DNA from: Mycobacterium sp. ACS4331
Lineage (GTDB): Bacteria; Actinomycetota; Actinomycetes; Mycobacteriales; Mycobacteriaceae
Direction: 5' to 3'
Assembly (NCBI RefSeq): GCF_001667265.1
Contig: NZ_LZHW01000087.1
Span: 211,359-275,358, forward strand
DNA length: 64,000 nucleotides
The notes beneath the pieces were generated by a model, which saw only the letters and a program-made list of their open reading frames with translations, was not told the origin of the DNA and made no database searches. The position numbers and the translations under genes are program-made. Below are positions 53,419 through 62,253 of this stretch, piece by piece; the first letter of the stretch is position 1, and each line of letters begins with the position of its first letter.

Positions 53419-56272
53419 CGACGATATTCACCAACTTGCCCGGCACCACGATGACCTTCTTCGGCGTCGCACCCGCCAGGAACGCCTGCACCTTATCGTC
53501 GGCCAGGGCCGCGGCCTCCAGCGCCGACCGATCGGCGTCCGCCGACACCGTGATGCGACCGCGGACCTTGCCGTTGACCTGCACGGGGTACTCGACCGTG
53601 TCCTCCACCAGGTGGGATTCGTCGGCGACGGGGAACGGTCCGTGCGCCAGCGAGCCGTCGTGGCCGAGTCGACGCCACAACTCCTCGGCGACATGCGGCG
53701 CCAACGGCGCCAGCATCAGCACCAGCGGTTCGATCGCGGCGCGCGCCGTCACCCCCTCCTTGGTGAGGTGGTTGGTGTACTCGATCAGCTTGGCCGCGGC
53801 CGTGTTGTTGCGCAGGTTCGCATAGTCCTCGGCGACACCGGCGATCGTGCGGTGCAGTGCCTTGCGGGTGGCGTCGTCAAGCGCCTCGTGCTCGCTGACC
53901 CGTTCGGCGCCGGTCTGCTCGTCGACCACCAGTCGCCAGACCCGCTGCAGGAAGCGGTGCGCGCCGACGACGTCCTTGGTCGCCCACGGCCGCGACGCCT
54001 CCAGCGGGCCCATCGACATCTCGTAGACGCGCAGGGTGTCGGCACCGTAGTCGTCGCAGATCTCGTCCGGTGAGATCGAGTTCTTCAGGCTCTTGCCGAC
54101 CTTGCCGAACTCCTGGTTGACCTCGATCTCGCCGTCGGGACTGGTCCAGAAGAACCTGCCGTCCCGTTCGACGACCTCGGCGGCCGGCACGTAGGCGCCG
54201 CGCGAATCAGTGTAGGCGAAGGCCTGAATGTAGCCCTGGTTGATCAGGCGGCGGTACGGCTCGCTGGAGCTGACATGCCCGAGATCGAAGAGCACCTTGT
54301 GCCAGAACCGCGAATACAGCAGGTGCAGCACGGCATGCTCCACGCCGCCGACGTAGAGGTCAACGCCACCCGGATCCGCCGGGCCGTGCTCAGCCGGCCG
54401 CGGACCCATCCAGTACCGCTCATTCTCCTTGTCGCACAGCGCATCCTGATTGTGCGGATCGCAGTAGCGCAACTCGTACCAGGAGCTGCCCGCCCACTGG
54501 GGCATGACGTTGGTGTCACGGCTGTACGGCTTGAGCCCATCACCGAGATCCAGCTCGACGTGGACCCATTCAGTCGCCTTGTTCAGCGGCGGCGACGGCT
54601 CGCTGTTCGCATCCTCGGGGTCGAACAGCACCGGCGAATAGTCTTCGATGTCTGGAAGTTCGACGGGCAGTGCCGATTCGGGCAGGCCGTGGGCTCGTCC
54701 GTCGGCGTCGTAGACGATGGGGAACGGCTCACCCCAGTACCGCTGCCGCGCGAACAGCCAGTCCCGCAGCTTGTACTCGACGCGCTCCTGACCCCGTCCA
54801 TCGGCCACCAGGCGTTCGATGACGGCCTTCTTCGCGTCGACGACGGACAGGCCGTTGAGGTAGTCGGAGTTCACCAGCACGCCGTCGCCCGCGTAGGCGC
54901 CCTGCGAGACATCGCCGCCCGCAACCACTTCCACGATCGGCAGGCCGAACTCGGTTGCGAACTCCCAGTCGCGCTGATCTCCGCTGGGCACGGCCATGAT
55001 GGCGCCGGTGCCGTACCCGGCCAGCACGTAGTCGGCAATGAAGATGGGCACCTGCGCGCCGTTGACCGGATTGGTGGCGTAGGCGCCGAGGAACACACCC
55101 GTCTTGGTCTTGTTCTCCTGGCGCTCCAGATCCGACTTGGCGGACACCGCCCTGCGGTAGGCGGCGACCGCCTCCACCGGGGTGGCGGCGCCATAGGTCC
55201 AGCGTTCGTCGACACCGTCGGGCCACTGCGCGCTCACCAGGGTGTCCACCAGATCGTGCTCCGGCGCAAGGACCAGATAGGTGGCGCCGAACAGGGTGTC
55301 GGGGCGCGTCGTGAACACCTCGATGTCGCCGGCCTGCGACGCGAACAGCGCACTGGCGCCGACCGAGCGCCCGATCCAGTTGCGCTGCATGGCCTTGACC
55401 TTGTCCGGCCAATCCAGCACATCGAGGTCATCCAGAAGCCGATCGGAGTAGGCGGTGATCCGCATCATCCACTGCCGCAACCGCTTCCGGAACACCGGGA
55501 AGTTGCCGCGCTCGCTCCGCCCCTCGGAGGTCACCTCTTCGTTGGCCAGCACGGTGCCCAGTCCGGGGCACCAGTTCACCATCGAATCCGACCGATAGAC
55601 CAGGCGGTACCCGTCGATCACATCGGCGCGCTCACCGGCGTCCAGCTCCGACCAGACCCGGCCGTCATCGAGAGTGCGTGCGCCGGATTCGAATTCGGCG
55701 ATCAGTTCGGAGATGGGCCGCGCGCGGTTGGCCTCGGTGTCGAACCACGCGTTGAAGATCTGCAGGAAGATCCACTGCGTCCACTTGTAGTAGTCGACGT
55801 CGGTGGTCGAGAAACTGCGCCGGGCATCGTGACCCAGGCCGAGGCGACCGAGCTGCCTCCGGAAGTTGACGATGTTGGCCTCGGTCCGCGTGCGCGGATG
55901 CGTGCCGGTCTGGATGGCGTACTGCTCGGCGGGCAGACCGAAGGCGTCGAAGCCCAGCGCGTGCAGCACGTTGCGACCGGTCATCCGGAAGTACCGGGCG
56001 TACACATCGGTGGCGATGTAGCCCAGCGGGTGACCGACGTGCAGGCCGTCGCCCGACGGGTACGGGAACATGTCCTGCACGAACATCTTGTCCTGCGGCA
56101 CCGGTGCACCGTCGGCGGGCGCCAACTCGCCCACGGGGTTCGGGACGTGGAAAGTCCCGAGCCTGGCCCAGGTCTCCTGCCAGTCCTGCTCGATCCGACC
56201 CGCCAGCTCTGCGTTGTAGCGGAACTGCGGTGCGTCGGATTCGGCTCCTCCGGCGGTCTGGGGTTCGGTCAC
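53414..56272 (-). CDS. leuS: Leucyl-tRNA synthetase
   Basis: A 952-residue class I synthetase charging tRNA-Leu. HVGH (residues 78-81) is the HIGH motif within FPYPSGDGLHVGHPLGY, and GKVGKSLKNS is the KMSKS variant. Between them lies a CP1 editing domain (FTTRPDTLFGATYLVLAPEHD in part; GTGAIMAVPSGDQRDWEF) that hydrolyses mischarged tRNA. The start is GTG 56272, six bases after TACCCT and so probably leaderless; a reading to 56428 would add a 52-residue tail not seen in the family. The stop lies inside a tandem repeat. Confidence 0.98.
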   Translation of the reverse strand: MTEPQTAGGAESDAPQFRYNAELAGRIEQDWQETWARLGTFHVPNPVGELAPADGAPVPQDKMFVQDMFPYPSGDGLHVGHPLGYIATDVYARYFRMTGRNVLHALGFDAFGLPAEQYAIQTGTHPRTRTEANIVNFRRQLGRLGLGHDARRSFSTTDVDYYKWTQWIFLQIFNAWFDTEANRARPISELIAEFESGARTLDDGRVWSELDAGERADVIDGYRLVYRSDSMVNWCPGLGTVLANEEVTSEGRSERGNFPVFRKRLRQWMMRITAYSDRLLDDLDVLDWPDKVKAMQRNWIGRSVGASALFASQAGDIEVFTTRPDTLFGATYLVLAPEHDLVDTLVSAQWPDGVDERWTYGAATPVEAVAAYRRAVSAKSDLERQENKTKTGVFLGAYATNPVNGAQVPIFIADYVLAGYGTGAIMAVPSGDQRDWEFATEFGLPIVEVVAGGDVSQGAYAGDGVLVNSDYLNGLSVVDAKKAVIERLVADGRGQERVEYKLRDWLFARQRYWGEPFPIVYDADGRAHGLPESALPVELPDIEDYSPVLFDPEDANSEPSPPLNKATEWVHVELDLGDGLKPYSRDTNVMPQWAGSSWYELRYCDPHNQDALCDKENERYWMGPRPAEHGPADPGGVDLYVGGVEHAVLHLLYSRFWHKVLFDLGHVSSSEPYRRLINQGYIQAFAYTDSRGAYVPAAEVVERDGRFFWTSPDGEIEVNQEFGKVGKSLKNSISPDEICDDYGADTLRVYEMSMGPLEASRPWATKDVVGAHRFLQRVWRLVVDEQTGAERVSEHEALDDATRKALHRTIAGVAEDYANLRNNTAAAKLIEYTNHLTKEGVTARAAIEPLVLMLAPLAPHVAEELWRRLGHDGSLAHGPFPVADESHLVEDTVEYPVQVNGKVRGRITVSADADRSALEAAALADDKVQAFLAGATPKKVIVVPGKLVNIVA

Positions 56273-56527
56273 CAGGACAGGGTATAAGGCCAGCGCCGCG
56301 GGCCAAAAAGCCCGCCGAACGGCCCGCCGTCGGCAACGGGATGGTCTCGGTTGAGTTGCGGGGCTGTCAGCAGTTGATTCCAGGTCTGTTCCAACCCGTC
56401 CACGGGGCTGGTTGGGGTGCGCGAGCATGGTTAGTGTCGGCCCGTGACCTGGGGTGGCGTGATCGCCACAGTCGTCGACAGCAGGCGGCTTCGGACTCGC
56501 CTGCCAGACAGGGAAGGACCGACAAAC

Positions 56528-57454
56528 ATGTTCTCCATGACCCGTGGCTGGCGGGTTTTCGCAGGTGGAGCCGCTGCCGGCATCGCCGGTGTGATGGGGT
56601 TCGCAGGGGCCACCGCCGCCGCCGAACCGATCGTGCCCGGACCGCCCACGCCGGTCCCCACCCCGGTGACCGTCAGCGTCGATCCGGCAGCGGTGACCAC
56701 CGGTGTGACTCCGATCCCCAGCACGGTGCCGCTGACGCCAAGCTCACAGCTGACCCAGACCGCACTCACGCCCCAGACTGCCCTGCAACCGGTCCAGGCC
56801 GCGCCGGTCCAGGCCGCGCCGACCCCGGCGCTGATCCCGGCCACGTCCGGCACCCTGCGGGATTACTTCGCCGACAAGGGCGTCACCCTTGAGGCGCAGA
56901 ATCCCCGCGAGTTCCGAGCGCTGATGATCACGCTGCCGATGCCGACCGGTTGGACCCAGGTGCCCGACCCCAACGTGCCGGATGCCTACGCCGTGATCGC
57001 CGACCGAGTCGGCGGCGACGGTCTGTACACGTCGAACGCCCAGGTGGTCATCTACAAACTTGTCGGATCGTTCGACCCCACCGAGGCCATCACCCACGGG
57101 TTCGTCGACAGCCAGCAGCTGGCCAACTGGCAGACCACCGACGCCTCGCTGGCGCCGTTCGGCGGATTCCCGTCAGCGCAGATCGAGGGCACCTATCGCG
57201 AGAACGATATGGCGTTGAACACATCTCGGCGCCACGTCATCGCCACCTCCGGCGACGATCGCTACCTGGTCAGCCTGTCGGTGACGACGGCGGTCAACCA
57301 GGCCGTGGCCACCGCGGATGCCACCGATGCCATCGTCAACGGCTTCCGGGTCACCGATCCGGCGGCTGTCGCCGTCACCCCCGCACCGGTGGTGGCACCA
57401 CCTGCGGCCGCCGCGGCGCCGGCCCTGCCGGCACCCGTCGCCCCGACCGGCTAG
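56528..57454 (+). CDS. Proline-rich secreted antigen Mtc28-like (LpqN/LpqT family)
   Basis: A 308-residue secreted protein. Residues 1-35 are a signal peptide (FAGGAAAGIAGVMGFAGATAAAEP). Residues 36-130 are rich in Pro, Thr and Val with a short direct repeat VQAAPVQAAP. Residues about 130-290 form the LpqN/LpqT/Mtc28 domain (RDYFADKGVTL, LPMPTGWTQVPDP, YTSNAQVVIYKLVGSFDP). It corresponds to the 28-kDa antigen gene Rv0040c beside leuS. ATG 56528 follows GGAAGGA. Surface role unknown. Confidence 0.9.
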   Translation: MFSMTRGWRVFAGGAAAGIAGVMGFAGATAAAEPIVPGPPTPVPTPVTVSVDPAAVTTGVTPIPSTVPLTPSSQLTQTALTPQTALQPVQAAPVQAAPTPALIPATSGTLRDYFADKGVTLEAQNPREFRALMITLPMPTGWTQVPDPNVPDAYAVIADRVGGDGLYTSNAQVVIYKLVGSFDPTEAITHGFVDSQQLANWQTTDASLAPFGGFPSAQIEGTYRENDMALNTSRRHVIATSGDDRYLVSLSVTTAVNQAVATADATDAIVNGFRVTDPAAVAVTPAPVVAPPAAAAAPALPAPVAPTG

Positions 57455-57489
57455 CGCAGGCACCCGGGCACCTTCGATAAGGTGACCCC

Positions 57490-57846
57490 ATGTTGATCGC
57501 CGGTGTGCTGTGCCTGTGCGCGGCGGTGGCGTCGGCCGGATCCGGGCTGTGGACGCTGACCCGCCCCGCGAGTGCCGATGTTGCCGTGCAGGTGCGCCGC
57601 GCTGTCGCGCCGACCCAGTTGGCGGCCGCTGCGATGCTGGCGGCCGGCGGTGTGGTGGCGCTGGCCGGCGACCAGCGGATGGGTCTGCTGGTCCTGATCG
57701 TCTGTGTGCTCGGCGCCATCGGCACTGTGGCCGCGGGTTCCTGGCAGGGCGCCCGGTTCGCCGTCGAGCGCGAGCAGGCCGCTGCGGCCGCACCCGCCGA
57801 CGACTGCGCGGGAAGCTGCGCGGCCTGCACCCTGTCGTGCCACTGA
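57490..57846 (+). CDS. Small membrane protein (Rv0039c-like)
   Basis: A 118-residue protein with three hydrophobic helices (LIAGVLCLCAAVASAGSGLW, LAAAAMLAAGGVVAL, LLVLIVCVLGAIGTVAAG) and a cysteine-rich end CAGSCAACTLSC that could bind metal or form disulfides. It lies between the Mtc28-like gene and purU, as Rv0039c does near leuS. ATG 57490 is six bases behind TAAGGT, so leaderless. Function unknown. Confidence 0.8.
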   Translation: MLIAGVLCLCAAVASAGSGLWTLTRPASADVAVQVRRAVAPTQLAAAAMLAAGGVVALAGDQRMGLLVLIVCVLGAIGTVAAGSWQGARFAVEREQAAAAAPADDCAGSCAACTLSCH

Positions 57847-57859
57847 GGAGTCAGAGCCC

Positions 57860-58753
57860 ATGACCACCGGCGGTTTCCCCTCGGCCACGTCTCTGCCCGC
57901 CCAGGACATCGGTCGGCTGCTGCTGCGCTGTGACGACCGCCCCGGACTCGTCGCGTCGATCAGTTCGTTCCTGTCCGAGACCGGCGCCAACATCATCTCG
58001 CTGGATCAGCACGCCACCGCCCAGACCGGCGGAACATTCATGCAGCGCACCATCTTTCACATGCCGGGTCTGTCCGCGGCCCGTGACGAGATGGAGCGTG
58101 CCTTCAGGGACCGGGTGGCCGCCGAGTTCGGGATGGACTTCCAGCTGACCGAGGCCGCCAAACCCAAGCGGGTGGCGATCCTGGCCTCCCGTGAGGACCA
58201 CTGCCTGCTGGACCTGTTGTGGCGCAACCGTCGCGGCGAGTTGGACATGTCGATCGTCATGGTGATCTCCAACCACCCCGACCTGGCCGACCAGGTCCGT
58301 CCCTTCGGTGTGCCTTTCCTACATGTGCCCGCCCACAAGGACATTCGCGCCGAAGCTGAGACCCGCCAGTTGGACCTGCTCCGCGGCAACGTCGATCTCG
58401 TGGTGCTGGCGCGCTATATGCAGGTGCTCACACCGCGGTTCCTCAGCGAGATCGGCTGCCCGCTGATCAACATCCACCACTCGTTCCTGCCGGCGTTCGT
58501 CGGCGAGGCCCCCTACCGCAAGGCCAAGGAACGGGGCGTCAAACTCGTCGGCGCCACCGCGCACTACGTCACGGAGGAACTCGACGAGGGCCCGATCATC
58601 GAACAGGACGTCGTGCGGGTGGATCACCGCCACGGCGTCGACGACCTGCGTCGCCTCGGCGCCGACGTCGAGCGTGTGGTGCTGTCCCGGGCCGTGCTGT
58701 GGCACTGCGAAGACCGCATCGTGCGGCACGGCAATCAGACGATCGTCTTCTAG
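57860..58753 (+). CDS. purU: Formyltetrahydrofolate deformylase
   Basis: A 297-residue enzyme that hydrolyses 10-formyl-THF to formate and THF, balancing one-carbon units. The first 85 residues are an ACT domain (LLLRCDDRPGLVASISSFL); the rest is a formyltransferase-type domain with NIHHSFLPAFVGEAPY carrying the catalytic Asn and His, and ATAHYVTEELDEGPIIEQ with the catalytic Asp. ATG 57860 is 13 bases after the small membrane protein gene, so probably one transcript. Its stop is four bases from the convergent YqgE-like stop. Confidence 0.96.
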   Translation: MTTGGFPSATSLPAQDIGRLLLRCDDRPGLVASISSFLSETGANIISLDQHATAQTGGTFMQRTIFHMPGLSAARDEMERAFRDRVAAEFGMDFQLTEAAKPKRVAILASREDHCLLDLLWRNRRGELDMSIVMVISNHPDLADQVRPFGVPFLHVPAHKDIRAEAETRQLDLLRGNVDLVVLARYMQVLTPRFLSEIGCPLINIHHSFLPAFVGEAPYRKAKERGVKLVGATAHYVTEELDEGPIIEQDVVRVDHRHGVDDLRRLGADVERVVLSRAVLWHCEDRIVRHGNQTIVF

Positions 58754-58757
58754 TCGG

Positions 58758-59363
58758 TCAATTGCGGCTGGTGTCGATGGGGTGGGTCGCCAGCATCGAC
58801 AGCGGCAACGGCTGACGGCGCAGCACCCGAGACCACAGGTCCACCTTGGGCTCGACGAGAACATCAGAGGGCAACGCCGACAACACAATCCAGTCGTCGC
58901 GTTCGATCTCACCCTCGAGCTGGCCGATCGTCCAGCCCGAGTAGCCCGCGAAGATCCGGACACCTTCAAGGACGGGAGCCAGCACGTCGGGGTCGGCGTC
59001 GAGGTCGACCATCACGATCCGGCCCGAGACGTGCCGCAGGCCGGGCACACCGTGGGCATCCGCCCCCACCCGCAGGGTCGCCAGGCACAGCGCCGAGTCC
59101 CGCTTGACCGGGCCGCCGACGAACATCGTCTTGGGCTTGGAGGTCAGCTTCGCCCACTGCGGCAGCACGTTGTACACGGCCATCTCGCTGGGCCGGTTGA
59201 GCACGACGCCCAGGGTGCCGCCGTCGTTGTGCTCGACGACGTAGATCACGCTGCGCCGGAACGTCGGCTCGAGCAGATCGGTGTTGGCCAGCAGCAGCGT
59301 GCCCGCGCGCACCCGGTGGGCCGCGGGTGCGACGTAGTCCTCGGGGTCTTCTGGCCCAGGCAT
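58758..59363 (-). CDS. YqgE/AlgH (DUF179) family protein (Rv0038-like)
   Basis: A 201-residue protein with family motifs AGTLLLANTDLLEPTFRRSVIYVVEH in part, GTLGVVLNRPSE, FVGGPVKRDSALCL and RIFAGYSGWTIGQLEGEI in part. The fold is known in the family but the activity is not. ATG 59363 gives the same length as Rv0038; the longer frame to 59417 lacks family features. Convergent with purU and divergent from the MFS gene. Confidence 0.92.
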   Translation of the reverse strand: MPGPEDPEDYVAPAAHRVRAGTLLLANTDLLEPTFRRSVIYVVEHNDGGTLGVVLNRPSEMAVYNVLPQWAKLTSKPKTMFVGGPVKRDSALCLATLRVGADAHGVPGLRHVSGRIVMVDLDADPDVLAPVLEGVRIFAGYSGWTIGQLEGEIERDDWIVLSALPSDVLVEPKVDLWSRVLRRQPLPLSMLATHPIDTSRN

Positions 59364-59479
59364 GGCTCCATCATCGCACCCGAGACCCCCGCTGTGGCTG
59401 ACAAGCGCGGCGCGCAAGGATATTTGTACTGTGGACCCGGGGCGTCGATCGATGGATCCCGTGAGCGAGGAGTGTGGGA

Positions 59480-60760
59480 GTGGTTGACGCGCGCGGCACC
59501 CTCGCCGTCTGGCGGTCAGTGCGCGGCCTGCGCGACTTCCGCCGCCTCCTCGAACTCCGCGTAGTCAGCCAGTTCGCCGACGGCCTGTTCTCCGCGGGGC
59601 TCGCCGGTGCGCTGCTGTTCAACCCCGAACGCGCGGCCACCCCGTGGCAGATCGCCGGGGCGTTCGCGGTGCTGTTCCTCCCCTACTCGGCGCTCGGACC
59701 GTTCGCTGGTGCGCTGCTGGATCGCTGGGATCGCCGACTGGTGCTGGTGGGCGCCAACACCGGGCGCCTGCTGCTCGCACTCGGAGTCGGTGTCCTGCTG
59801 GCCACCCGGTCCAGCGAGTTCGCGATTCTGTGCGGCGCGCTGATCGTCAACGGTTTCACCCGCTTCGTGGCGTCCGGGCTGTCCGCGGCCCTGCCACACG
59901 TCGTTCCGCGCGATCAGGTGGTGTCGATGAACTCCGTCGCCACCGCCACCGGTGCGCTGGCGACCTTCGCCGGCGCGATGTTCATGCTGGTGCCGCGCTG
60001 GCTCATCGGCGCAGGTGACACCGGTTCGTCGGCGATCATCTTCATGGTCACCGTGCCCATCAGCATCGCGCTGGTGCTGTCACTGCGATTCCCGTCGCAC
60101 GTGCTCGGACCCGACGACACCGCGCGTGCCATCCACGGGTCGGTGTTCTACGCCGTGGCCACCGGCTGGCTGCACGGGGCGCGCACCGCCCTGGCCGTGC
60201 CGTCGGTGACCGCGACCCTGTCCGGTCTGGCCGCCCATCGCATCGCCTTCGGCATCAACACGCTGCTGGTCTTGGTGATCGTCCGGCACACCGACATCCC
60301 GGCGGTCTCGGTCCCGGGCCTGGGTTCGGCGGTGATCTTCACCGCCGCGGCGGGCACCGGATCCTTTCTGGCCACGGTGATCACTCCGGCCCTGGTGCAC
60401 CGGTGGGGCCGCTACGCGACGGCGAACCTCGCGTTGGGGTCGGCCGCCGTCGTACAGCTGGCCGCCACCGGGATCCAGGTCGCGGTGATGGTCATCTGCG
60501 GGTTCGTGCTCGGCGCGCTGGGCCAGGTGGTCAAGCTGTGCGCGGACAGCGCCATGCAGATCGACGTCGATGACGCCCTGCGCGGACACGTGTTCGCGGT
60601 GCAGGACTCGTTGTTCTGGATGTCATTCATCGCCGCCGTCACCGCGGCTGCGGCCGTGGTTCCCGCCGACGGCCACGCTCCCCTGCTCGTCGTGGCCGGG
60701 TCGGCGGTCTACGCGCTCGGCCTGGCCGTCCACGCGTTCGTCGGTCGGCGCGCCACCTGA
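59480..60760 (+). CDS. MFS transporter (Rv0037c-like)
   Basis: A 426-residue major-facilitator protein with about 12 membrane helices. The loop between helices 2 and 3 is LDRWDRRLVLVGANTGR, a variant of the MFS motif A; ADGLFSAGLAGALLF is the first helix. Rv0037c is its counterpart. GTG 59480 has GAGGAG eight bases before; GTG 59474 is also in frame but too close to it. Export of an unknown compound is the usual role. Confidence 0.88.
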   Translation: MVDARGTLAVWRSVRGLRDFRRLLELRVVSQFADGLFSAGLAGALLFNPERAATPWQIAGAFAVLFLPYSALGPFAGALLDRWDRRLVLVGANTGRLLLALGVGVLLATRSSEFAILCGALIVNGFTRFVASGLSAALPHVVPRDQVVSMNSVATATGALATFAGAMFMLVPRWLIGAGDTGSSAIIFMVTVPISIALVLSLRFPSHVLGPDDTARAIHGSVFYAVATGWLHGARTALAVPSVTATLSGLAAHRIAFGINTLLVLVIVRHTDIPAVSVPGLGSAVIFTAAAGTGSFLATVITPALVHRWGRYATANLALGSAAVVQLAATGIQVAVMVICGFVLGALGQVVKLCADSAMQIDVDDALRGHVFAVQDSLFWMSFIAAVTAAAAVVPADGHAPLLVVAGSAVYALGLAVHAFVGRRAT

Positions 60761-60776
60761 GGTCTAGCGTGGGCCC

Positions 60777-61547
60777 ATGGCCGACGCCGGACCGATCGTC
60801 GACGATCTCGTCGCCGAGAGCGCTGAACTGGACTCGCTGGTGGCTCCCCTCCCCCCGGAGCAGTGGCAGTCGCCCACGCCCGCTCCCGGATGGAGCATCG
60901 CCCACCAGGTCGGGCACCTGTTGTGGACCGACCGCGTCGCGCTGATCTCGATCACCGACGAGTCCCGGTTCGCCGACGTGCTCGCCGAGGCCGGGTCGGT
61001 GCCCGACTTCGTCGACGCGGCCGCCAACGAGCTGGCCGGCTGTCCGCCGGATGCCCTGCTCGCGGATTGGCGCACGACCCGAGACCGCCTGCACGACGCG
61101 CTGCGCACCGTCGCCGACGGCCGCAAGCTGCTGTGGTTCGGTCCGCCGATGAGTGCGGCGTCGATGGCCACCGCGCGACTCATGGAGACCTGGGCGCACG
61201 GCCTCGACGTCGCCGACGCTCTGGGCGTTTCCCGGCCCGCGACGAACCGGCTGAAGTCCATTGCGCACCTGGGTGTCCGGACCCGGGACTTCGCGTACAC
61301 CGTGCACGGCGAGGCTCCACCGGCGTCACCGTTTCACGTGGAACTACGCGCACCCGATGGTCAGACCTGGTCGTGGGGGCCCGCCGACGCCGTGCAGCGG
61401 GTCACGGGATCGGCCGAGGACTTCTGCGCGCTGGTCACACAGCGTCGGCCGAGGGCCGCGTTGGATGTCGTCGCCGATGGACCCGATGCCGAGCACTGGT
61501 TGACGATCGCGCAGGCCTTCGCGGGGCCTCCCGGCGCCGGTCGATGA
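60777..61547 (+). CDS. MDMPI/DinB-fold protein, TIGR03084-like (Rv0036c-like)
   Basis: A 256-residue protein of the mycothiol-dependent maleylpyruvate isomerase/DinB superfamily. The four-helix bundle has metal-ligand His in SIAHQVGHLLWTD and in METWAHGLDVAD, and the C-terminal part (WSWGPADAVQRVTGSAEDFC) is the family's second domain. A mycothiol-linked reaction is possible but unproven. ATG 60777 is six bases behind TAGCGT. Its last codons and TGA stop lie in the first copy of the 53-bp repeat. Confidence 0.85.
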   Translation: MADAGPIVDDLVAESAELDSLVAPLPPEQWQSPTPAPGWSIAHQVGHLLWTDRVALISITDESRFADVLAEAGSVPDFVDAAANELAGCPPDALLADWRTTRDRLHDALRTVADGRKLLWFGPPMSAASMATARLMETWAHGLDVADALGVSRPATNRLKSIAHLGVRTRDFAYTVHGEAPPASPFHVELRAPDGQTWSWGPADAVQRVTGSAEDFCALVTQRRPRAALDVVADGPDAEHWLTIAQAFAGPPGAGR

Positions 61548-61712
61548 GCGCGCCAGCGCGAAGAGAGCCGGCGCCATAGAGACCACGCGCCGGTCGATGA
61601 GCGCGCCAGCGCGAAGAGAGCCGGCGCCATCACGACCCGCGCCGGTCGATGAGCGCGCCAGCGCGAAGAGAGCCGGCGCCATAGAGACCACGCGCCGGTC
61701 GATGAGCGCGCC
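61535..61712. repeat. Tandem repeat, 3 copies of a 52/53-bp unit plus a partial fourth
   Basis: Copies 61535-61587 (53 bp), 61588-61639 (52 bp) and 61640-61692 (53 bp), then a broken fourth at 61693-61712. Each starts CGCCGGTCGATGAGCGCGCC and ends in CGGCGCCAT plus a short variable tail; copies 1 and 3 share the tail ATAGAGACCACG, copy 2 has a different one. The TGA in copy 1 (61545-61547) is the stop of the left gene; the array ends six bases before the stop of the right gene. Confidence 0.95.
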
Positions 61713-61717
61713 CGGCC

Positions 61718-62248
61718 TCACAGCTGGCTGGCGTCGTCGGCCAACCCGTCGCCATCCGTATCGACGAGCTTGACGTCCATCCGCCCGTCACCGTCGGTGT
61801 CCACGTAGCCGCTGCTGCGGTCCTCGGCGATGACGCGGTCGGCCAGACCGTCCCCGTCGCTGTCGAGAAGGCGGTCGTCGATGTCTCCGTCGGCGTCGAA
61901 GTCCACCAGCGGACCACCGGTCTGCTCCACACCGTCCAGCGACTGCCAGCGCAGCGCCGAACCGCTGCCCGACGGCTGCGCGGCGCCGGACCCCGCCGCT
62001 GTCGTGGCCACGGCCCACGTCCCCGACCCGTCGTCGGTGAACCATTCGGCGTCCGGCGCGGCGTGATCGAGCACCGCATGATCGGCGACGCCGTCGTCGT
62101 CCAGATCCGCCAGCACGTCGTCGTGCAGTCCGTCACCGTCGAAGTCCAGCGCGACCGCGTCCAGCACCCCGTCACCGTCGAGGTCGACGTCGGGACCCCC
62201 GCTGAGCATCGAGGCCGTGCCGTCACCGGCACCCAGGCAGTAATCCAT
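61718..62248 (-). CDS. Aspartate-rich calcium-binding-repeat-like protein (Rv3906c-like)
   Basis: A 176-residue very acidic protein built from DxDGDG-type loops: VDLDGDGVLDAV, LDFDGDGLHDDV, LADLDDDGVADH, VDFDADGDIDDR, LDSDGDGLADRV, VDTDGDGRMDVK, VDTDGDGLADDA. Such loops bind calcium in EF-hand, thrombospondin-3 and dockerin-like proteins. No signal peptide is visible. It follows pcnA by five bases on the same strand, as Rv3906c follows pcnA in M. tuberculosis. ATG 62248 is preferred. Function unknown. Confidence 0.82.
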   Translation of the reverse strand: MDYCLGAGDGTASMLSGGPDVDLDGDGVLDAVALDFDGDGLHDDVLADLDDDGVADHAVLDHAAPDAEWFTDDGSGTWAVATTAAGSGAAQPSGSGSALRWQSLDGVEQTGGPLVDFDADGDIDDRLLDSDGDGLADRVIAEDRSSGYVDTDGDGRMDVKLVDTDGDGLADDASQL

Positions 62249-62253
62249 ACGGA

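Noticed and set aside
54275..56287. 670-codon open frame on the plus strand opposite leuS
   Set aside because: Shadow of leuS at high GC; composition is His/Arg/Val-rich without family features, and leuS is unmistakable on the other strand.
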